A stretch of 64,000 nt of DNA from Leptobrachium leishanense (Eukaryota > Chordata > Amphibia > Anura > Megophryidae), in contig CM019063.1 in the NCBI GenBank assembly GCA_009667805.1, forward strand, positions 197,326,954 to 197,390,953, written 5' to 3'. Below the pieces are notes generated by a model. The model made no database searches, was not told the DNA's origin, and worked only from the letters and a program-made list of their open reading frames with translations. A program made the translations under genes and the position numbers. This document shows, in pieces, positions 10,648-22,503 of this stretch (its first letter is position 1; every line of letters begins with the position of its first letter).

Positions 10648-10656
10648 TATATAAGG
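10648..10656 (+). promoter_or_regulatory. TATA box, probable hAT promoter
   Basis: CACTATATAAGG lies about 250 bp inside the hAT start and 1.5 kb before the transposase ATG. If used, the minisatellite at 10770-12065 would lie in the 5' leader or an intron. Inferred from motif and position only. Confidence 0.45.
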
Positions 10657-10769
10657 TTTCAACGCGCCGATTCTGCACGCATTTCAGAGGAGATTTCAAA
10701 GAAGATAGTTGTGTGTGTTGTTACTGCCGGTCTGCCACGCTACTGGGGGGGTCTGGGGGGGTCTCATTT

Positions 10770-12065
10770 CGACCAAATATCAGGGAATTTAGGTGATGTG
10801 TGTCTTGTCACTGTGCCAGCAAGTTTTTGGGGGTTTACAACTTTATTTAAAACATTTGTGTATTGAGGTGATTTTCTGGATCTTGTCACACTGTGCCAGC
10901 AAGTCTTTTTGGGTCTCATTTATACCAAATATCAGGGAATTTAGGTGATGTGTGTCTTGTCACTGTGCCAGCAAGTTTATTTGGGGTTTACAACTTTATT
11001 TAAAACATTTGTGAATTGAGGTGATTTTTTGGGTCTTGTCACTGTGCCAGCAAGTCTTTTTGGGTCTCATTTATACCAAATATCATTGAATTTAGGTGAT
11101 GTGTGTCTGGTCACTGTGCCAGCAAGTTTTTTTGGGGTTTACAACTTTATTTAAAACATTTGTGAATTGAGGTGATTTTCTGGGTCTTGTCACACAGCCA
11201 GCAATTTTTTTTGGGGCTCACTAATTTCTTTAAAACACTTGGGAATTAAGGTGATCTGTGTCTCGTCATACAAAAAGTACCACGCTGTATTTTGGGGCTC
11301 ACTAATTTCTTTAAAACACTTGGGAATTAAGGTGATCTTCTGTGTCTCGTCACACAGCCAGCAATTTTTTTTGGGGCTCACTAATTTCTTTAAAACACTT
11401 GGGAATTAAGGTGATCTGTGTCTCATCATACAAAAAGTACCACGCTGTATTTTGGGGCTCACTAATTTCTTTAAAACACTTGGGAATTAAGGTGATCTTC
11501 TGTGTCTCGTCACACAGCCAGCAATTTTTTTTGGGGCTCACTAATTTCTTTAAAACACTTGGGAATTAAGGTGATCTGTGTCTCGTCATACAAAAAGTAC
11601 CACGCTGTATTTTGGGGCTCACTAATTTCTTTAAAACACTTGGGAATTAAGGTGATCTGTGTCTCGTCATACAAAAAGTACCACGCTGTATTTTGGGGCT
11701 CACTAATTTCTTTAAAACACTTGGGAATTAAGGTGATCTTCTGTGTCTTGTCACACAGCCAGCAATTTTTTTGGGGCTCACTAATTTCTTTAAAACACTT
11801 GGGAATTAAGGTGATCTTCTGTGTCTCGTTACACAACCAGCAATTTTTTTTGGGGCTCACTAATTTCTTTAAAACACTTGGGAATTAAGGTGATCTGTGT
11901 CTCGTCATACAAAAAGTACCACGCTGTATTTTGGGGCTCACTAATTTCTTTAAAACACTTGGGAATTAAGGTGATCTGTGTCTCGTCATACATACAGTAC
12001 CATGCTGTATTTTGGGGCTCACTAATTTATTTAAAACATTTGTGAATTAAGGAGATCTGTCTCTT
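10770..12065 (+). repeat. ~80 bp minisatellite in the hAT 5' region
   Basis: About 16 units of ~80 bp follow the plan GGGGCTCACTAATTTC, TTTAAAACACTTGGGAATTA, AGGTGATCT, GTGTCTCGTCA. The first units (to about 11200) are more diverged. Later ones come in two alternating versions, ending in CACACAGCCAGCAATTTT or CATACAAAAAGTACCACGCTG. The pattern shows higher-order amplification of two-unit blocks. Confidence 0.9.
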
Positions 12066-12177
12066 GTCACTGGCTGCCAGTTATCAGTATTTCTCACTGA
12101 GTTATACCAGAGTTATTTAAATTTTTATACAGAGTTGAATCAGAGTTCTGTATATATTAATCTATATATCACTCACC

Positions 12178-15100
12178 ATGTCTGAAAGAATAAAAAGGAC
12201 AGGCAGACGCTCCCAGCCACAGATAAGAGGGCAAGCAGCCCCTGTGTCGGGAGGCTGTGTCTCTGGTCGTGGTGGACGTGGTGCATCCTCTGCAGGGGCA
12301 CGCTTGTCCTTTCTAACTGGTGCTGGCCGTCTTAAGCAGCAGCAACATACAGAGGACTTGGTGGATTGGCTAACCAGGCCATCCTCATCCTCTGAGTCCT
12401 CTGCCAGCCAGGCTTCTAGTGCTTTACAGTCCACCTCAGCTGCCAAAGCATCTAATGCAGCCTCTATGTCCACAGCTACTCCTGCCGTAGCCTCGCTATC
12501 ACACTTGGAGGAGTCAGCTGAATTGTTTGACTACAATGAGAGTGACATGCTGCTTGAGGATGCGCAGCAAGTACAGTGCTCAGATTCAATCTCTGAGGTT
12601 GAGCAAGGGAATATAATCAACCTAGAGGAAGGGGGTGCCAGTGATGACACACAAATAACTGGCACTCATGTTGCCCCAGCAGCTGCAGCATACTGCCAAG
12701 TTGGCTCCAGTGACGAGGAGATAGGGGGTGAAGATGGCATTGATGATGATGAGGTCACTGACTCCACCTGGGTGCCAGATCGAACTGAGGAATCAAGTGA
12801 GGAGGAGGGGGAGGAGGAGGAGGCACAGCAAACACGAGGCACAACATCCTCTGTGACCAACCATAGCACTAGCCAGTCCAAGGCATCACATGTCAGAGCT
12901 GCTCCGGTGCAGAGCGCTGTTGTCTCAAAGAACACATGCAGGAAATCTGCTGTCTGGGAGTTCTTTAAGAACTGTGCAGCAGACTCCACCGTTGCTATTT
13001 GTAATCTATGTCAGAGGAGGCTGAAGTGTGGGATAAACACCGGACACTTGGGTACCACGTGCTTGAGGCGACATATGAACAAGTGCCACACATCCCGTTG
13101 GGGCAAAACTTTGCGTAGGTCCTCCTCATCCTCATCTGTCTCTACCCACACTGTATGTCCTGCCATGCAATTGCCTACAACCTCCACCAACAGGGATGAT
13201 GCTACAGTAATGGATGTACCAGCAGGTCCTTCCTCACAATGTGACATCATCCCAGTAGCTGAAGATTTACGCAGTCAGATTACGTTGCTGCAGCGAAAGA
13301 AAAAATATAGTCCCAACCATCCCCAAGCACAGTGTCTAAATGCCAGCTTAGCAAAATTACTCGCATTGCAGCTGCTGCCTTTCCAGCTGGTGGACTCTGC
13401 TCCCTTCCGTGAATTTGCTGAATGCGCTGTACCACAGTGGCAGGATCCAAAACGCCATTACTTTTCACGCAAGGCCATTCCAGCACTATACCAGCACGTG
13501 GAAGACAATGTTATCCAGTCATTGGGAAAGGCAGTCAGCAGCAAGGTGCATGTCACTTTAGACATGTGGTCCAGCAAGCATGGACAGGGTCGTTACATTT
13601 CTTTCACGGCACACTGGGTAACTCTGATTGCAGCTGGGAGGGATCCAAGACGGGGCTCTGTGCTGGAGCTTGTTCATCCACCACGCCTCCAGAAAGCTGC
13701 TTGTATGAGGTCTGTCTGCTCCACCACCACCACCTCTACCTCCTCCTCCTCCTCCTTCTCTGTCTCTGGCGAAGTGGCAGTTAAACTGCCGCCTGACAGG
13801 GTCTACGCAATGGCTCAAGCAAAAAGATGCCATACTGTGCTTGAGCTGGTTTGTTTAGGGGACAGGAGCCACACCGGGTCAGAAATTTTGTCAGCTCTGC
13901 AGGGGCAGGTGCAGAGATGGTTAACACCACGCCAGCTTGAGCTGGGAATGATCGTCTGCGATAATGGCAGCAACCTTCTCTCCGCCCTACGCAAGGGTAA
14001 ATTGACGCATGTACCATGCCTAGCAGACGTCCTAAATCTGGTGGTACAGCATTTCCTAACCAAGTACCCAGGGCAGCCAGAGCTTCTCATCCAGGCCAGA
14101 AAAGTCTGCAGCCACTTCAGACGGTCATTACCAGCAAGCGTTCGCCTGACAGAAATTCAAAGAGAATTCCACCTTCCCACAAACCGTCTGATCTGTGACA
14201 TGCCCACCAGGTGGAATTCAACATTAGCAATGCTGCAGCGTCTGCACAAGCAGCAGAGGGCCATCAACGAGTACCTGTGTGAGTATGGCACAAGGACAGG
14301 TTCAGGTCAAATTGGTTTTTTTTCCCCCCGCAGTGGCTGATAATCAAGGTTGCATGTACTGTACTGTCACCATTTGAGGAGGCAACGAGGATGGTGAGCA
14401 GGGACAGTGCATGCATCAGTGACACAATTCCTTTAGTGTTCCTGCTGGAGCACACTCTGCGGGGAATTATAGATGTGGCTCTAGAGGCAGAGCAGCAGAG
14501 GAAGAGGAGGCCTTCCCTAGCTCTCAAGGCCCCAGTCTTTCCGCAGACAGCATTCCAGCGGGTCCTACTCAGATCAGACAGGAGGAGGATGAGGAGGACT
14601 AATTAAGTAGTGGGGGCATTGAAGGTGGGGATTCCTCAAGGCAGGTTTTGTGTGCCCAGAAACAGAAGGGCTTGTGCGTGGCTGGGAGGAGAAAGTGCAC
14701 GATACGGTCATCCTCATTGACCAGGAAGACTCGGCAGCTAATGCCACCTCCAACCTACGCTGCATGGGCTCCCTAATGATGCAACGCCTGCTAAAGGACC
14801 CCAGGATTCGTGCTATCAAGGAGAGGGATCATTACTGGTTGGCAACCCTTCTTGATCCACGATACAAGGGAAAAGTTGCAGAGCTCATCCTGCCCGCACA
14901 GAGGGAGCACAGGATGAAAAAGCTTGAGGATGCTCTAAAGCGACACTTGTGTAGCACCTTTCCAGGCACTGTTAGATTACCAAGTGCTGACACACATGCT
15001 TCTGAGGCTGCGGATGATCAGAGGAATAGTGGTGAAGGCCAGGGCCGCTTGACTGATGCATTTTTAAATTTTTTTAGTCCTCGATGCCCAGGGACGTCAA

Positions 15101-15432
15101 ATGTAGGCACCCATTGCCAGCGTCTTCACCATATGGTGCAGGACTACCTAGGGGCAAGGGCAGACCTGGATACCTTTCCGGCAGATGATCCACTGGCTTA
15201 CTGGGTGTTGAGATTGGATCACTGGCCAGAACTTAGCCAATATGCTATGCAGCTACTAGGTTACCCTTCATCTAGCGTGCTTTCCGAAAGGACGTTCAGT
15301 GCTGCTGGAGGTTTTGTCACAGACAAAAGAGTGCGCCTGTCCACTGACTCTGTAGACCGGATGACATTTATAAAAATGAATCAGTCCTGGATCAGCAGCT
15401 ATCAATCCCCTGATGCTGAAGTAATGGAATAG
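12178..15432 (+). pseudogene. hAT transposase pseudogene (BED finger, ZBED-like)
   Basis: Translation starts at MSERIKRTGRRSQPQ. An acidic/Ser-rich N-terminus is followed by a BED zinc finger around residues 258-305 (VWEFFKNC, AICNLC, RRHMNKCH). The hAT catalytic core shows the first Asp in VTLDMWSS and the second in IVCDNGSN, then PCLADVLNLVV where the usual His of the C-x-x-H motif is Asp, and TRWNST. The third catalytic residue and dimerisation region are in 14650-15432 (SSVLSERTFSAAGG, DPLAYWVLR, KRVRLS). The frame is lost at about 14325 in a T8C7 run and continues in another frame to 14604 (PFEEATRMVSRDS), then returns to the first frame before 14650. These two frameshifts make it a pseudogene. 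An intron at 14276-14330 was considered but gives the wrong frame. Confidence 0.92.
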
Positions 15433-15589
15433 ATAGGGGATGTCCTCTTCTGCATTCACAAAACCTCCAGCACTGAACTCTTCCACAATACCACAAAAGG
15501 GTTACGGTGTGAAGGCACTTGCTGCCATGAAAGGCACAATATCTGGCTGCACTGACGCCCATTACAAAAAATAAAAAATTTCAATATAG

Positions 15590-17960
15590 GACTACATGGT
15601 CCACCCCTGCACTCTTCCACAATACCACAGAGGGGTTACTGTATGATGATACTTGATGGCCTGGCATTAAAGGCACAATATCTGGGTGCACTGATGCCCA
15701 TTACCAGATCTAAAACTTTTCAATATAGGACCACATGGTCCACCCCTGCACTCTTCCACCATACCACAGAGGGGTTACTGTATGATGATACTTGCTGCCC
15801 TGGCAGTCTTGCACCAAAGGCAGAATATCTGGGTGCACTGACGCCTTAACCAGATGCATATCTTTTTAATATAGGACCGCAAGGTTCACCCCTGCACTCT
15901 TCCACAATACCACAGAGCGGTTACTGTATGATGATACTTGATGGCCTGGCATTAAAGGCACAATATCTGGGTGCACTGACGCCCATTACCAGATCTAAAA
16001 CTTTTCAATATAGGACCACATGGTCCACCCCTGCACTCTTCCACAATACTACAGAGGGGTTACTGTATGATGATACTTGCTGCCCTAGCAGTCTTGCACC
16101 AAAGGCAGAATATCTGGGTGCACTGACACCTTAACCAGATGCATATCTTTTCAATATAGGACCGCAAGGTTCACCCCTGCACTCTTCCACAATAACACAG
16201 AGGGGTTACTGTATGATGATACTTGCTGGCCTGGCATTAAAGGCACAATATCTGGTGCACTGATGCCCATTACCAGATAAAAAACTTTTCAATATAGGAC
16301 CACATGGTCCACCCCTGCACTATTCCACAATACCACAGAGGGGTTACTGTATGATGATACTTGATGGCCTGGCATTAAAGGCACAATATCTGGGTGCACT
16401 GACGCCATTAACAGATAAAAAACTTTTCAATATAGGACCACGTGGTCCACCCGTGCACTATTCCACAATACCACAGAGGGGTTACTGTATGATCATACTT
16501 GATGGCCTGGCATTAAAGGCACAATATCTGGGTGCACTGACGCCCATTAACAGATAAAAAACTTTTCAATATAGGACCATGGTCCACCCCTGCACTCTTC
16601 CACAATACTACAGAGGGGTTACTGTATGATGATACTTGCTGGCCTGGCACCAAAGACACAATATCTGGGTGCACTGACGCCTTAACCAGATGCATATCTT
16701 TTCAATATAGGACCACATGGTCCACCTGCACTCTTCCACAATACCACAGAGGGGTTACTGTATGATGATACTTGCTGGCCTGGCACCAAAGGCACAATAT
16801 CTGGGTGCACTGACGCCCATTAACAGATAAAAAACTTTTCAATATAGGACCACGTGGTCCACCCCTGCACTCTTCCACAATACCACAGAGGGGTTACTGT
16901 ATGATGATACTTGATGACCTGGCATTAAAGGCACAATATCTGGGTGCACTGACGCCCATTAACAGATAAAAAACTTTTCAATATAGGACCACATGGTCCA
17001 CCCCTGCACTCTTCCACAATACCACAGAGGGGTTACTGTATGATGATACTTGATGGCCTGGCATTAAAGGCACAATATCTGGGTGCACTGACGCCCATTA
17101 CCAGATCAAAAACTTTTCAATATAGGACACATGGTCCACCCCTGCACTCTTCCACCATACCACAGAGGGGTTACTGTATGATGATACTTGCTGCCCTGGC
17201 AGTCTTGCACCAAAGGCAGAATATCTGGGTGCACTGATGCCTTAACCAGATGCATATCTTTTTAATATAGGACCGCAAGGTTCACCCCTGCACTCTTCCA
17301 CAATAACACAGAGGGGTTACTGTATGATGATACTTGCTGGCCTGGCATTAAAGGCACAATATCTGGGTGCACTGACGCCCATTACCAGATAAAAAACTTT
17401 TCAATATAGGACCACATGGTCCAACTCCTGCACTCTTCACAATACCACAGAGGGGTTACTGTATGATGATACTTGATGGCCTGGCATTAAAGGCACATAT
17501 CTGGGTGCACTGACGCCCATTAACAGATAAAAAACTTTTCAATATAGGACCACATGGTCCACCCCTGCACTCTTCCACCATACCACAGAAGGGTTACTGT
17601 ATGATGATACTTGCTGCCCTGGCAGTCTTGCACCAAAGGCAGAATATCTGGGTGCACTGACGCCTTAACCAGATGCATATCTTTTCAATATAGGACCACA
17701 TGGTCCACCCCTGCACTCTTCCACAATACCACAGAGGGGTTACTGTATGATGATACTTGATGGCCTGGCATTAAAGGCATAATATCTGGGTGCACTGACG
17801 CCCATTAACAGATAAAAAAAAACACTTTTTAATATAGGACCGCATGGTCCACCCCTGCACTCTTCCACAATACCACAGAGGGGTTACTGTATGATAGTAC
17901 TTGCATGCCTGGCACTAAAGGCACAATATCTGGGTGCACTGCCATTGACGCCTGTATCAG
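15590..17960 (+). repeat. ~140 bp minisatellite in the hAT 3' region
   Basis: About 17 units of 134-149 bp, each with CACCCCTGCACTCTTCCAC, GAGGGGTTACTGTATGATGA, AATATCTGGGTGCACTGACG and TTTTCAATATAGGACC. Half-degenerate units carrying GGGTTACGGTGTGA bound the array at about 15496 and 17975. Two unit types alternate irregularly (TGGCCTGGCATTAAAGGC against CTGCCCTGGCAGTCTTGC). Confidence 0.92.
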
Positions 17961-18207
17961 ATTCATATCTTCAGATGGGTTACGGTGTGACGGCACTGTT
18001 GCCGTCGCTAAGGCTAGGGTCAAACGAAAGCATTTTTACACGCGAACGTAAAAAAGTGCGTCCGAACGCATTGACGTATTTTTTCATGGAATTCGCGAAA
18101 ACGGTCATACGATGCGCATTTTCGTGCGTGATTTTTATGGATCTGCAATTAAACGCGTAATCTAATTTACCAAATCAATAGGTGAATCAAAAATTAAGGT
18201 GAAGGGG

Positions 18208-18215
18208 TATAAAAA
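18208..18215 (+). promoter_or_regulatory. TATA box of the H1 transposase gene
   Basis: GGGTATAAAAAGCC is conserved at the same place in the sister element (34469-34476), 39 bp before the start codon of that copy. A start site ~30 bp downstream would leave a ~10 nt leader. Confidence 0.6.
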
Positions 18216-18246
18216 GCCATTTCGTGGATGGTGGCGTTTCACCAAG

Positions 18247-20594
18247 ATAGATGCACTGCAAGTGTTTGTGTTTGCTGCAACGGGCTACCTGTACCTCCAG
18301 CACAAAAGACAACGGCGAACATGGGTTCATCCCATCAACGCTGCCAGACACACTCATGGCCACTTTGTGACGCTGTACAGGCCACTGCGAGAGAGGGACC
18401 CCGTGAAGTTTTTCAACTACATGCGGATGTCCATCCCCTCATTCGATGAACTGTTGTCACAGTTACAGGAGCCGCTGACCAAGAGGGACACCAACATGAG
18501 GGATGCCATACCACCGGAGCAGATGCTGGTCATCACTTTGCGGTAAGTACTTCCAAACACCTGTATGCATGACTTCGCTGCCAGTCAGCAGACATGTGCT
18601 CAGTGTGCAGAGCCCCTATTGTCGGTCTGTAGTGACATGTACGCAAACACATTCATACCCACCCACACGCAGGCATCACATTCCAAGACACGTCCAAAAA
18701 AACCTCTGACACTGACAAGAATGTATGTAAATAGAAATATATTGTAATAAACAAGAAAATAAATGAATAACATATTTGTAACATATATACAAAAGAAAAT
18801 AACATGAAGGACAAAACATAACAGTGACAACACGCACAGCATGTCAACCAAAAACATAAAACAGACAAGACACCTCACAAATCCTGGTACAGAGGAGCAT
18901 CTGGCTCATGAGGACCATGTGTGGATCCGCGGCGGTACCCAGACTCTGGGGGAGGCCCAGCAACATGGGACATGGGTGGGTGGGTGGGTGGCGCCTGGCT
19001 GTGGCTGGCATAACCAGTGGCATGGTGGCCTTGTGGCACCGCACCACAGTAGACCGCAGCCTGTTCTGGACGGGACAGGATCTCATGGATGAGGTCCAGG
19101 GATCTGTGGTGGTACTCCACCTTCTGCGCCGGGGTCATCTGGTCCAGCAGGGATTGACAGGAATGGACAAAGGACATGTCCTCACTGTCAGTGATGGTGC
19201 AGCGTGGAGGTTGTGGATTGTGCGACCCCATGAACCTGACCATGGCCTGCTCGAAGTCGCTAGGTGGTCCCCTCCTCCTGTTGTGAGCCAGTCTGGTGCT
19301 GTCTCTCAGTGCTGCAGCTGGCACTGGTCCGGTCTCCACCTCCCCCTCCACCTGCGAGTCCATGCCACCCTGGTCAACCTCCTCCTGCCAGCTGCCAGAA
19401 CCCCCTGCCGGCAGGTGTTGCTCCTGTGACCCAGAGGTGGATGGCCGGTCAATGCTGCTCGCAGTTGGCCTTGGCTCCTGGGTCCTCCTGAGGAACGACA
19501 ATTGTTCGGCATAAAGATAACTGTGCACCTTCCTCCTTGCCCCAGCTCCAGAGCGCGCAGCTGCCGCTTCCTTTTTCAGGACCCAGGTGTAGTTGTCCCT
19601 GATAGTGCGCCACTTGTTGCTAAGTTCATGTGCTGCAAAACATAATGAGAGTGACATTAGGGTCGGTTCATATGATGTGATCATAACACAGATTTAATTC
19701 ATATTTCCCAGGTATCTTGCTAGTGGATGCAGTTTGAAGGATCTGCATTACAACTTCCGCATTGGCAGATCAACAGCTGGTGAGATCGTCCGCAAGGTGT
19801 GCCAAACAATATGGGAAACCATGAAGAAGCAATGTTTACCAACACCCACGGACGAGTCATGGGTAGCAATTGCAGCAGGATTTTGCGGGAGAGCCAACTT
19901 CCCCAATTGCCTTGGAGCCGTGGATGGCAAACATGTCCGCATAGTGAAGCCACTGCACAGTGGCTCACTGTATCAAAATTATAAACATTTCTTTTCCATT
20001 GGCCTACTGGCGGTGGCAGATGCCAACTATGATTTTGTGTATGTGGATGTCGTATCATACGGCAAAGACTCTGACTCCACATTGTTCAGGAACTCTACAC
20101 TGTGGGATGAGCTCGAGAGTGGGACCCTGCACATACCCGGACCCGCACCATTGCCTGGCAGTGACGTGGCAGTCCCCTATGCCTTCGTGGGTGACGAAGC
20201 ATTCGGCCTATCCACACATCTCCTACGGCCCTACTCAGGGACACACCTGACTGTGAGGAAGCGGGTGTTTAATTACAGGCTGTCGCGGGCGAGACGGTAT
20301 GTCGAGTGTACCTTTGGCATACTGAGCAACAAGTGGAGGATTTTACATAGACCGCTTGATGTTCATGTTGAATTCTGTGTGGATATAGTTAAATGCTGCT
20401 GCATCCTACATAATTATGTGCATGCCAGGGATGGTTTTAATTTTGATGATACCCTCACAGTTGTGGGTCTGGAAGATGATGCGAACGATGACATAATAGC
20501 GGTGAATAGACACAGCAACAGGTTTCGCGATGCTTTGTCTAATTATTTTATTAGCGATGCAGGTCAGGTGCCCTGGCAGCTGGGGAGCATTTAA
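18247..20594 (+). CDS. Harbinger transposase (HARBI1-like, DDE), spliced, start codon lost
   Basis: Exon 1 ends at 18542 before GTAAGT. Exon 2 runs from 19712 (after TTTCCCAG) to TAA at 20592-20594. Joined, they read through without a stop: ...ITLR|YLASGCSLKDLHY. From position 18247 the product would be 392 aa. Catalytic signatures are GAVDGKHVRI, FVGDEAFGLS and RRYVECTFGIL (D, D, E), as in DDE_Tnp_4/HARBI1 nucleases. Harbinger transposases cut DNA at TWA sites and need a partner DNA-binding protein, here the MADF gene on the other strand. The codon aligned with the sister copy's ATG (34508) is ATA, and the next in-frame ATG lies ~60 codons downstream. So the gene is open but possibly untranslatable, or starts at a non-ATG codon. 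Splice sites are predicted, not proven. Confidence 0.85.
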
Positions 20595-20866
20595 AATTCC
20601 ACCACAATGAATAATTTGTTGGTCCGTATTCTTATTGTGGCTTACATATATGGGATTATGAATACAATAATCATATACTCACTCTGGGTATTCTGCTCTT
20701 TCTCTGACCACGTATCATACTCAGGGTACACGACACGGGACACCACGACCCATGCGCTGGCCTTCTTCACCTTATCTTTGTACCTCTCGCAGGCCGTGTC
20801 CCATATCTCTGGATGCTCCCCCACAGCGCTGATCAGCCTCTTCACATCGATTTCTGGTCCAGACAT
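18875..20866 (-). CDS. Harbinger accessory protein with MADF domain, spliced, intact
   Basis: Exon 1 runs from ATG at 20866 to 20683, before GTGAGT. Exon 2 runs from 19632 (after TTATGTTTTGCAG) to the stop at 18875. The join is in frame and gives 313 aa. The MADF domain spans the junction: LISAVGEHPEIWDTACERYK, then YDTWSEKEQ, then LSNKWRTIRDNY. A Ser/Gln/Glu-rich middle follows, and a BESS-like C-terminal segment (EDMSFVHSCQSLLDQMTPAQ, about residues 195-230), which in MADF proteins mediates protein contacts. In Harbinger systems the Myb/MADF partner binds DNA and carries the transposase to the nucleus and element ends; that role is inferred from the family. Its intron contains transposase exon 2, and its exon 2 lies inside the transposase intron. 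Confidence 0.85.
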
Positions 20867-21189
20867 TTTTCACACCAGTCGCAGGTACACTCCAACAAAA
20901 CCTGGAAACTTTGGCTGTTTGGACGTTTTGTAGGCCGGACATTAGCAGCGTCTGACGTCTCCTAATCACGTACACACGCTGCTATGCGGCCGCAGCGCAC
21001 TCTGTACGTCAGTACTAGCGGTATCACGTTGGACAAAAAATGCATTCATTTGCCGGTTGCGTTGCGTGGACGCACTTTTGTACGCCCGTACTGCGTATAT
21101 TGTCCGTCATTGGCCGGCATTTGCTGCTACTACGGCCGTGATTAAGTGCGCCTGCACGAGCGTTCGCACTTCCTCAGTCTGACCCTAGC

Positions 21190-21412
21190 CATAGTGGCGT
21201 GTGTACGTGATTAGGAGATGTCAGACACTGCTTATGTCCAGCCTACATAACGTCCAGACGCAAAAAAGTTTTTATTGACAGTCCGTAAAAAATCACGCAC
21301 GAAAATGCGCGTCGTCTGACCGTTTTTGCGCATTCCGTGAAAAAATACGTCAATGCGTTCGGACGCAATTTTTGACGTTCGCGGGGAAAAATGCTTTCGT
21401 TTGACCCTAGCC
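21190..21412 (-). mobile_element. Inverted left-end fragment of a Harbinger MITE abutting H1
   Basis: Read on the minus strand from 21412, it begins GGCTAGGGTCAAACGAAAGC and continues like the MITE at 29411-29809 for ~220 bp before stopping at the H1 right end. The first ~130 bp are a close inverted copy of H1's own left end (18012-18142). Confidence 0.75.
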
Positions 21413-21415
21413 TTA

Positions 21416-21880
21416 AAGAAGCGAAACAGGTAGAGTTGAAAGAATAAAAAATTATGTTGAATGATTGAAAATGAAATGAATGGCCTAACTTGTTCACTGT
21501 TCTTATTACAATGAGGAAGACTTTAATTTGCATTGTGTGAGTGAATGATATTAACTGCAAGAAAAGGACTGACAACTTACCTTTGTGACTCTTTTTTTAC
21601 TCCTTTCTGTGATGCTGATTTAACATAGCTGTCCTGACAAAAACACAACTTCCTGTACCTCTGGGAGTTTTATACAAGGATTATATACTTTGTGACAACA
21701 TAGGAGGTCATGGTTAGCTTAATGGAGCACACTAGAATATTTTTCCTTTGTTTCCAAGATTGATTTATTTCATTTTTTTCTTTCTACTTCAGGTGTTTAG
21801 CTGCTTTGTAACGAAATGATAAACAAAAGAAAATAATTGAAAGATTTATAATATTTTCAGGATATTGCATACTTTTATAT
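21416..21880. other. Intergenic DNA, nothing recognised
   Basis: AT-rich; no supported feature. The continuation of the interrupted Tc1 or hAT was looked for here and not found. Confidence 0.5.
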
Positions 21881-22014
21881 CAGGGATCTCAAACTGTGGG
21901 CCCTAGATGTTTCGGAACTACATCTGCCATAATTCTCTGGTCACGTATTGCATTCAAATAATTCTGGGAATTGTAGGCAATAAACATTTAGTGGCCAAGA
22001 GTTTGAGATCCCTG
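21881..22014. mobile_element. Short hAT-type MITE
   Basis: Inverted ends CAGGGATCTCAAACT...AGTTTGAGATCCCTG enclose 134 bp including a GGAATTGTAG block. Flanking 8-mers TTTTATAT and CTGTACAT agree at five of eight positions, compatible with a degraded 8 bp hAT duplication. Confidence 0.7.
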
Positions 22015-22503
22015 CTGTACATGGTTGAACTGTATTATGATAACTATGTTCACAGCTGGGGTTCATAATGCAATCCCATCTCTATTGCGAAATTATCTTG
22101 ACATGTAAGTTACTAAGTTCATCTTTCTTTTTATCCATTTGACAAACAATCACATATTAAATAGGGATGTGCATGGCTAAAAAATTAGTTTAGTTTAGTT
22201 TCGTTACGTTTTTAAATAATTTTGTTTTTGGAATTTCGTAACTAATGAAGGCCTGAAGCACCTAAGGCGTAGGGCCCTTAAATTGCATCTGACGCCAGGA
22301 CGCAGGGAGGATTTTTCTAGAAGTGTTACAGCGCGTGTGGAGTTTTGAGCGGGAGAGGTGTGGGAGGAGTCCCCAGGAGGGTACTTAAGGCGCGTGTGGA
22401 GAGGCTCTGCGCCTCTTTTTCCCATGAGTTAGAGTTGGAAAAATCTTGAGCTGCATCAGAGAGCGGTGTTTTCGGCTTTTCTGCTTTAAAATGGTCTTTA
22501 AGT

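Larger units (their letters stand above)
10395..18008 (+). mobile_element. Large hAT element with 5' and 3' minisatellites
   Basis: It starts at TAGGGATGAGC inside a Tc1 element, followed by subterminal copies of the TTCG/CGAA-rich motif (GTTCGGGTTCGGACGGTTCG and its inverted forms) over 10400-10510. These are typical hAT transposase-binding repeats. Then come a TATA-containing promoter-like region, an ~80 bp minisatellite, a hAT transposase pseudogene and a ~140 bp minisatellite. The 3' terminus is not identified. A Harbinger insertion begins at 18012 and the sequence after it does not carry the expected hAT end, so the right boundary given is where recognisable hAT-associated sequence stops. 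Confidence 0.75.
18012..21189. mobile_element. PIF/Harbinger element H1, two-gene, nearly intact
   Basis: The left end GGCTAGGGTCAAACGAAAGC is at 18012, preceded by TAA. The right end ...CTGACCCTAGCC at 21180-21189 matches the right end of the sister copy at 37410. It carries a transposase on + and a MADF-domain protein on -, each in two exons interleaved with the other. Directly abutting is an inverted left-end fragment (21190-21412) that ends in the same terminus followed by TTA. The moved unit may therefore have been 18012-21412, with target TAA/TTA (TWA-type). Confidence 0.88.

Noticed and set aside
11190..12045. Regularly spaced repeats resembling a CRISPR array
   Set aside because: Units are ~80 bp with no constant-repeat/unique-spacer pattern, in a eukaryotic transposon; this is a minisatellite.
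14276..14330. Intron in the hAT transposase (GTGAGT...CCCCCCGCAG)
   Set aside because: Splicing there would put exon 2 out of the transposase frame, and the supposed intron itself encodes the expected EYGTRTGSGQIGFFSP segment; a frameshift fits better.
18004..21415. Clean 3 bp target duplication for H1
   Set aside because: Left flank is TAA and right flank is TTA or ATA depending on the chosen end, so a perfect duplication cannot be claimed.
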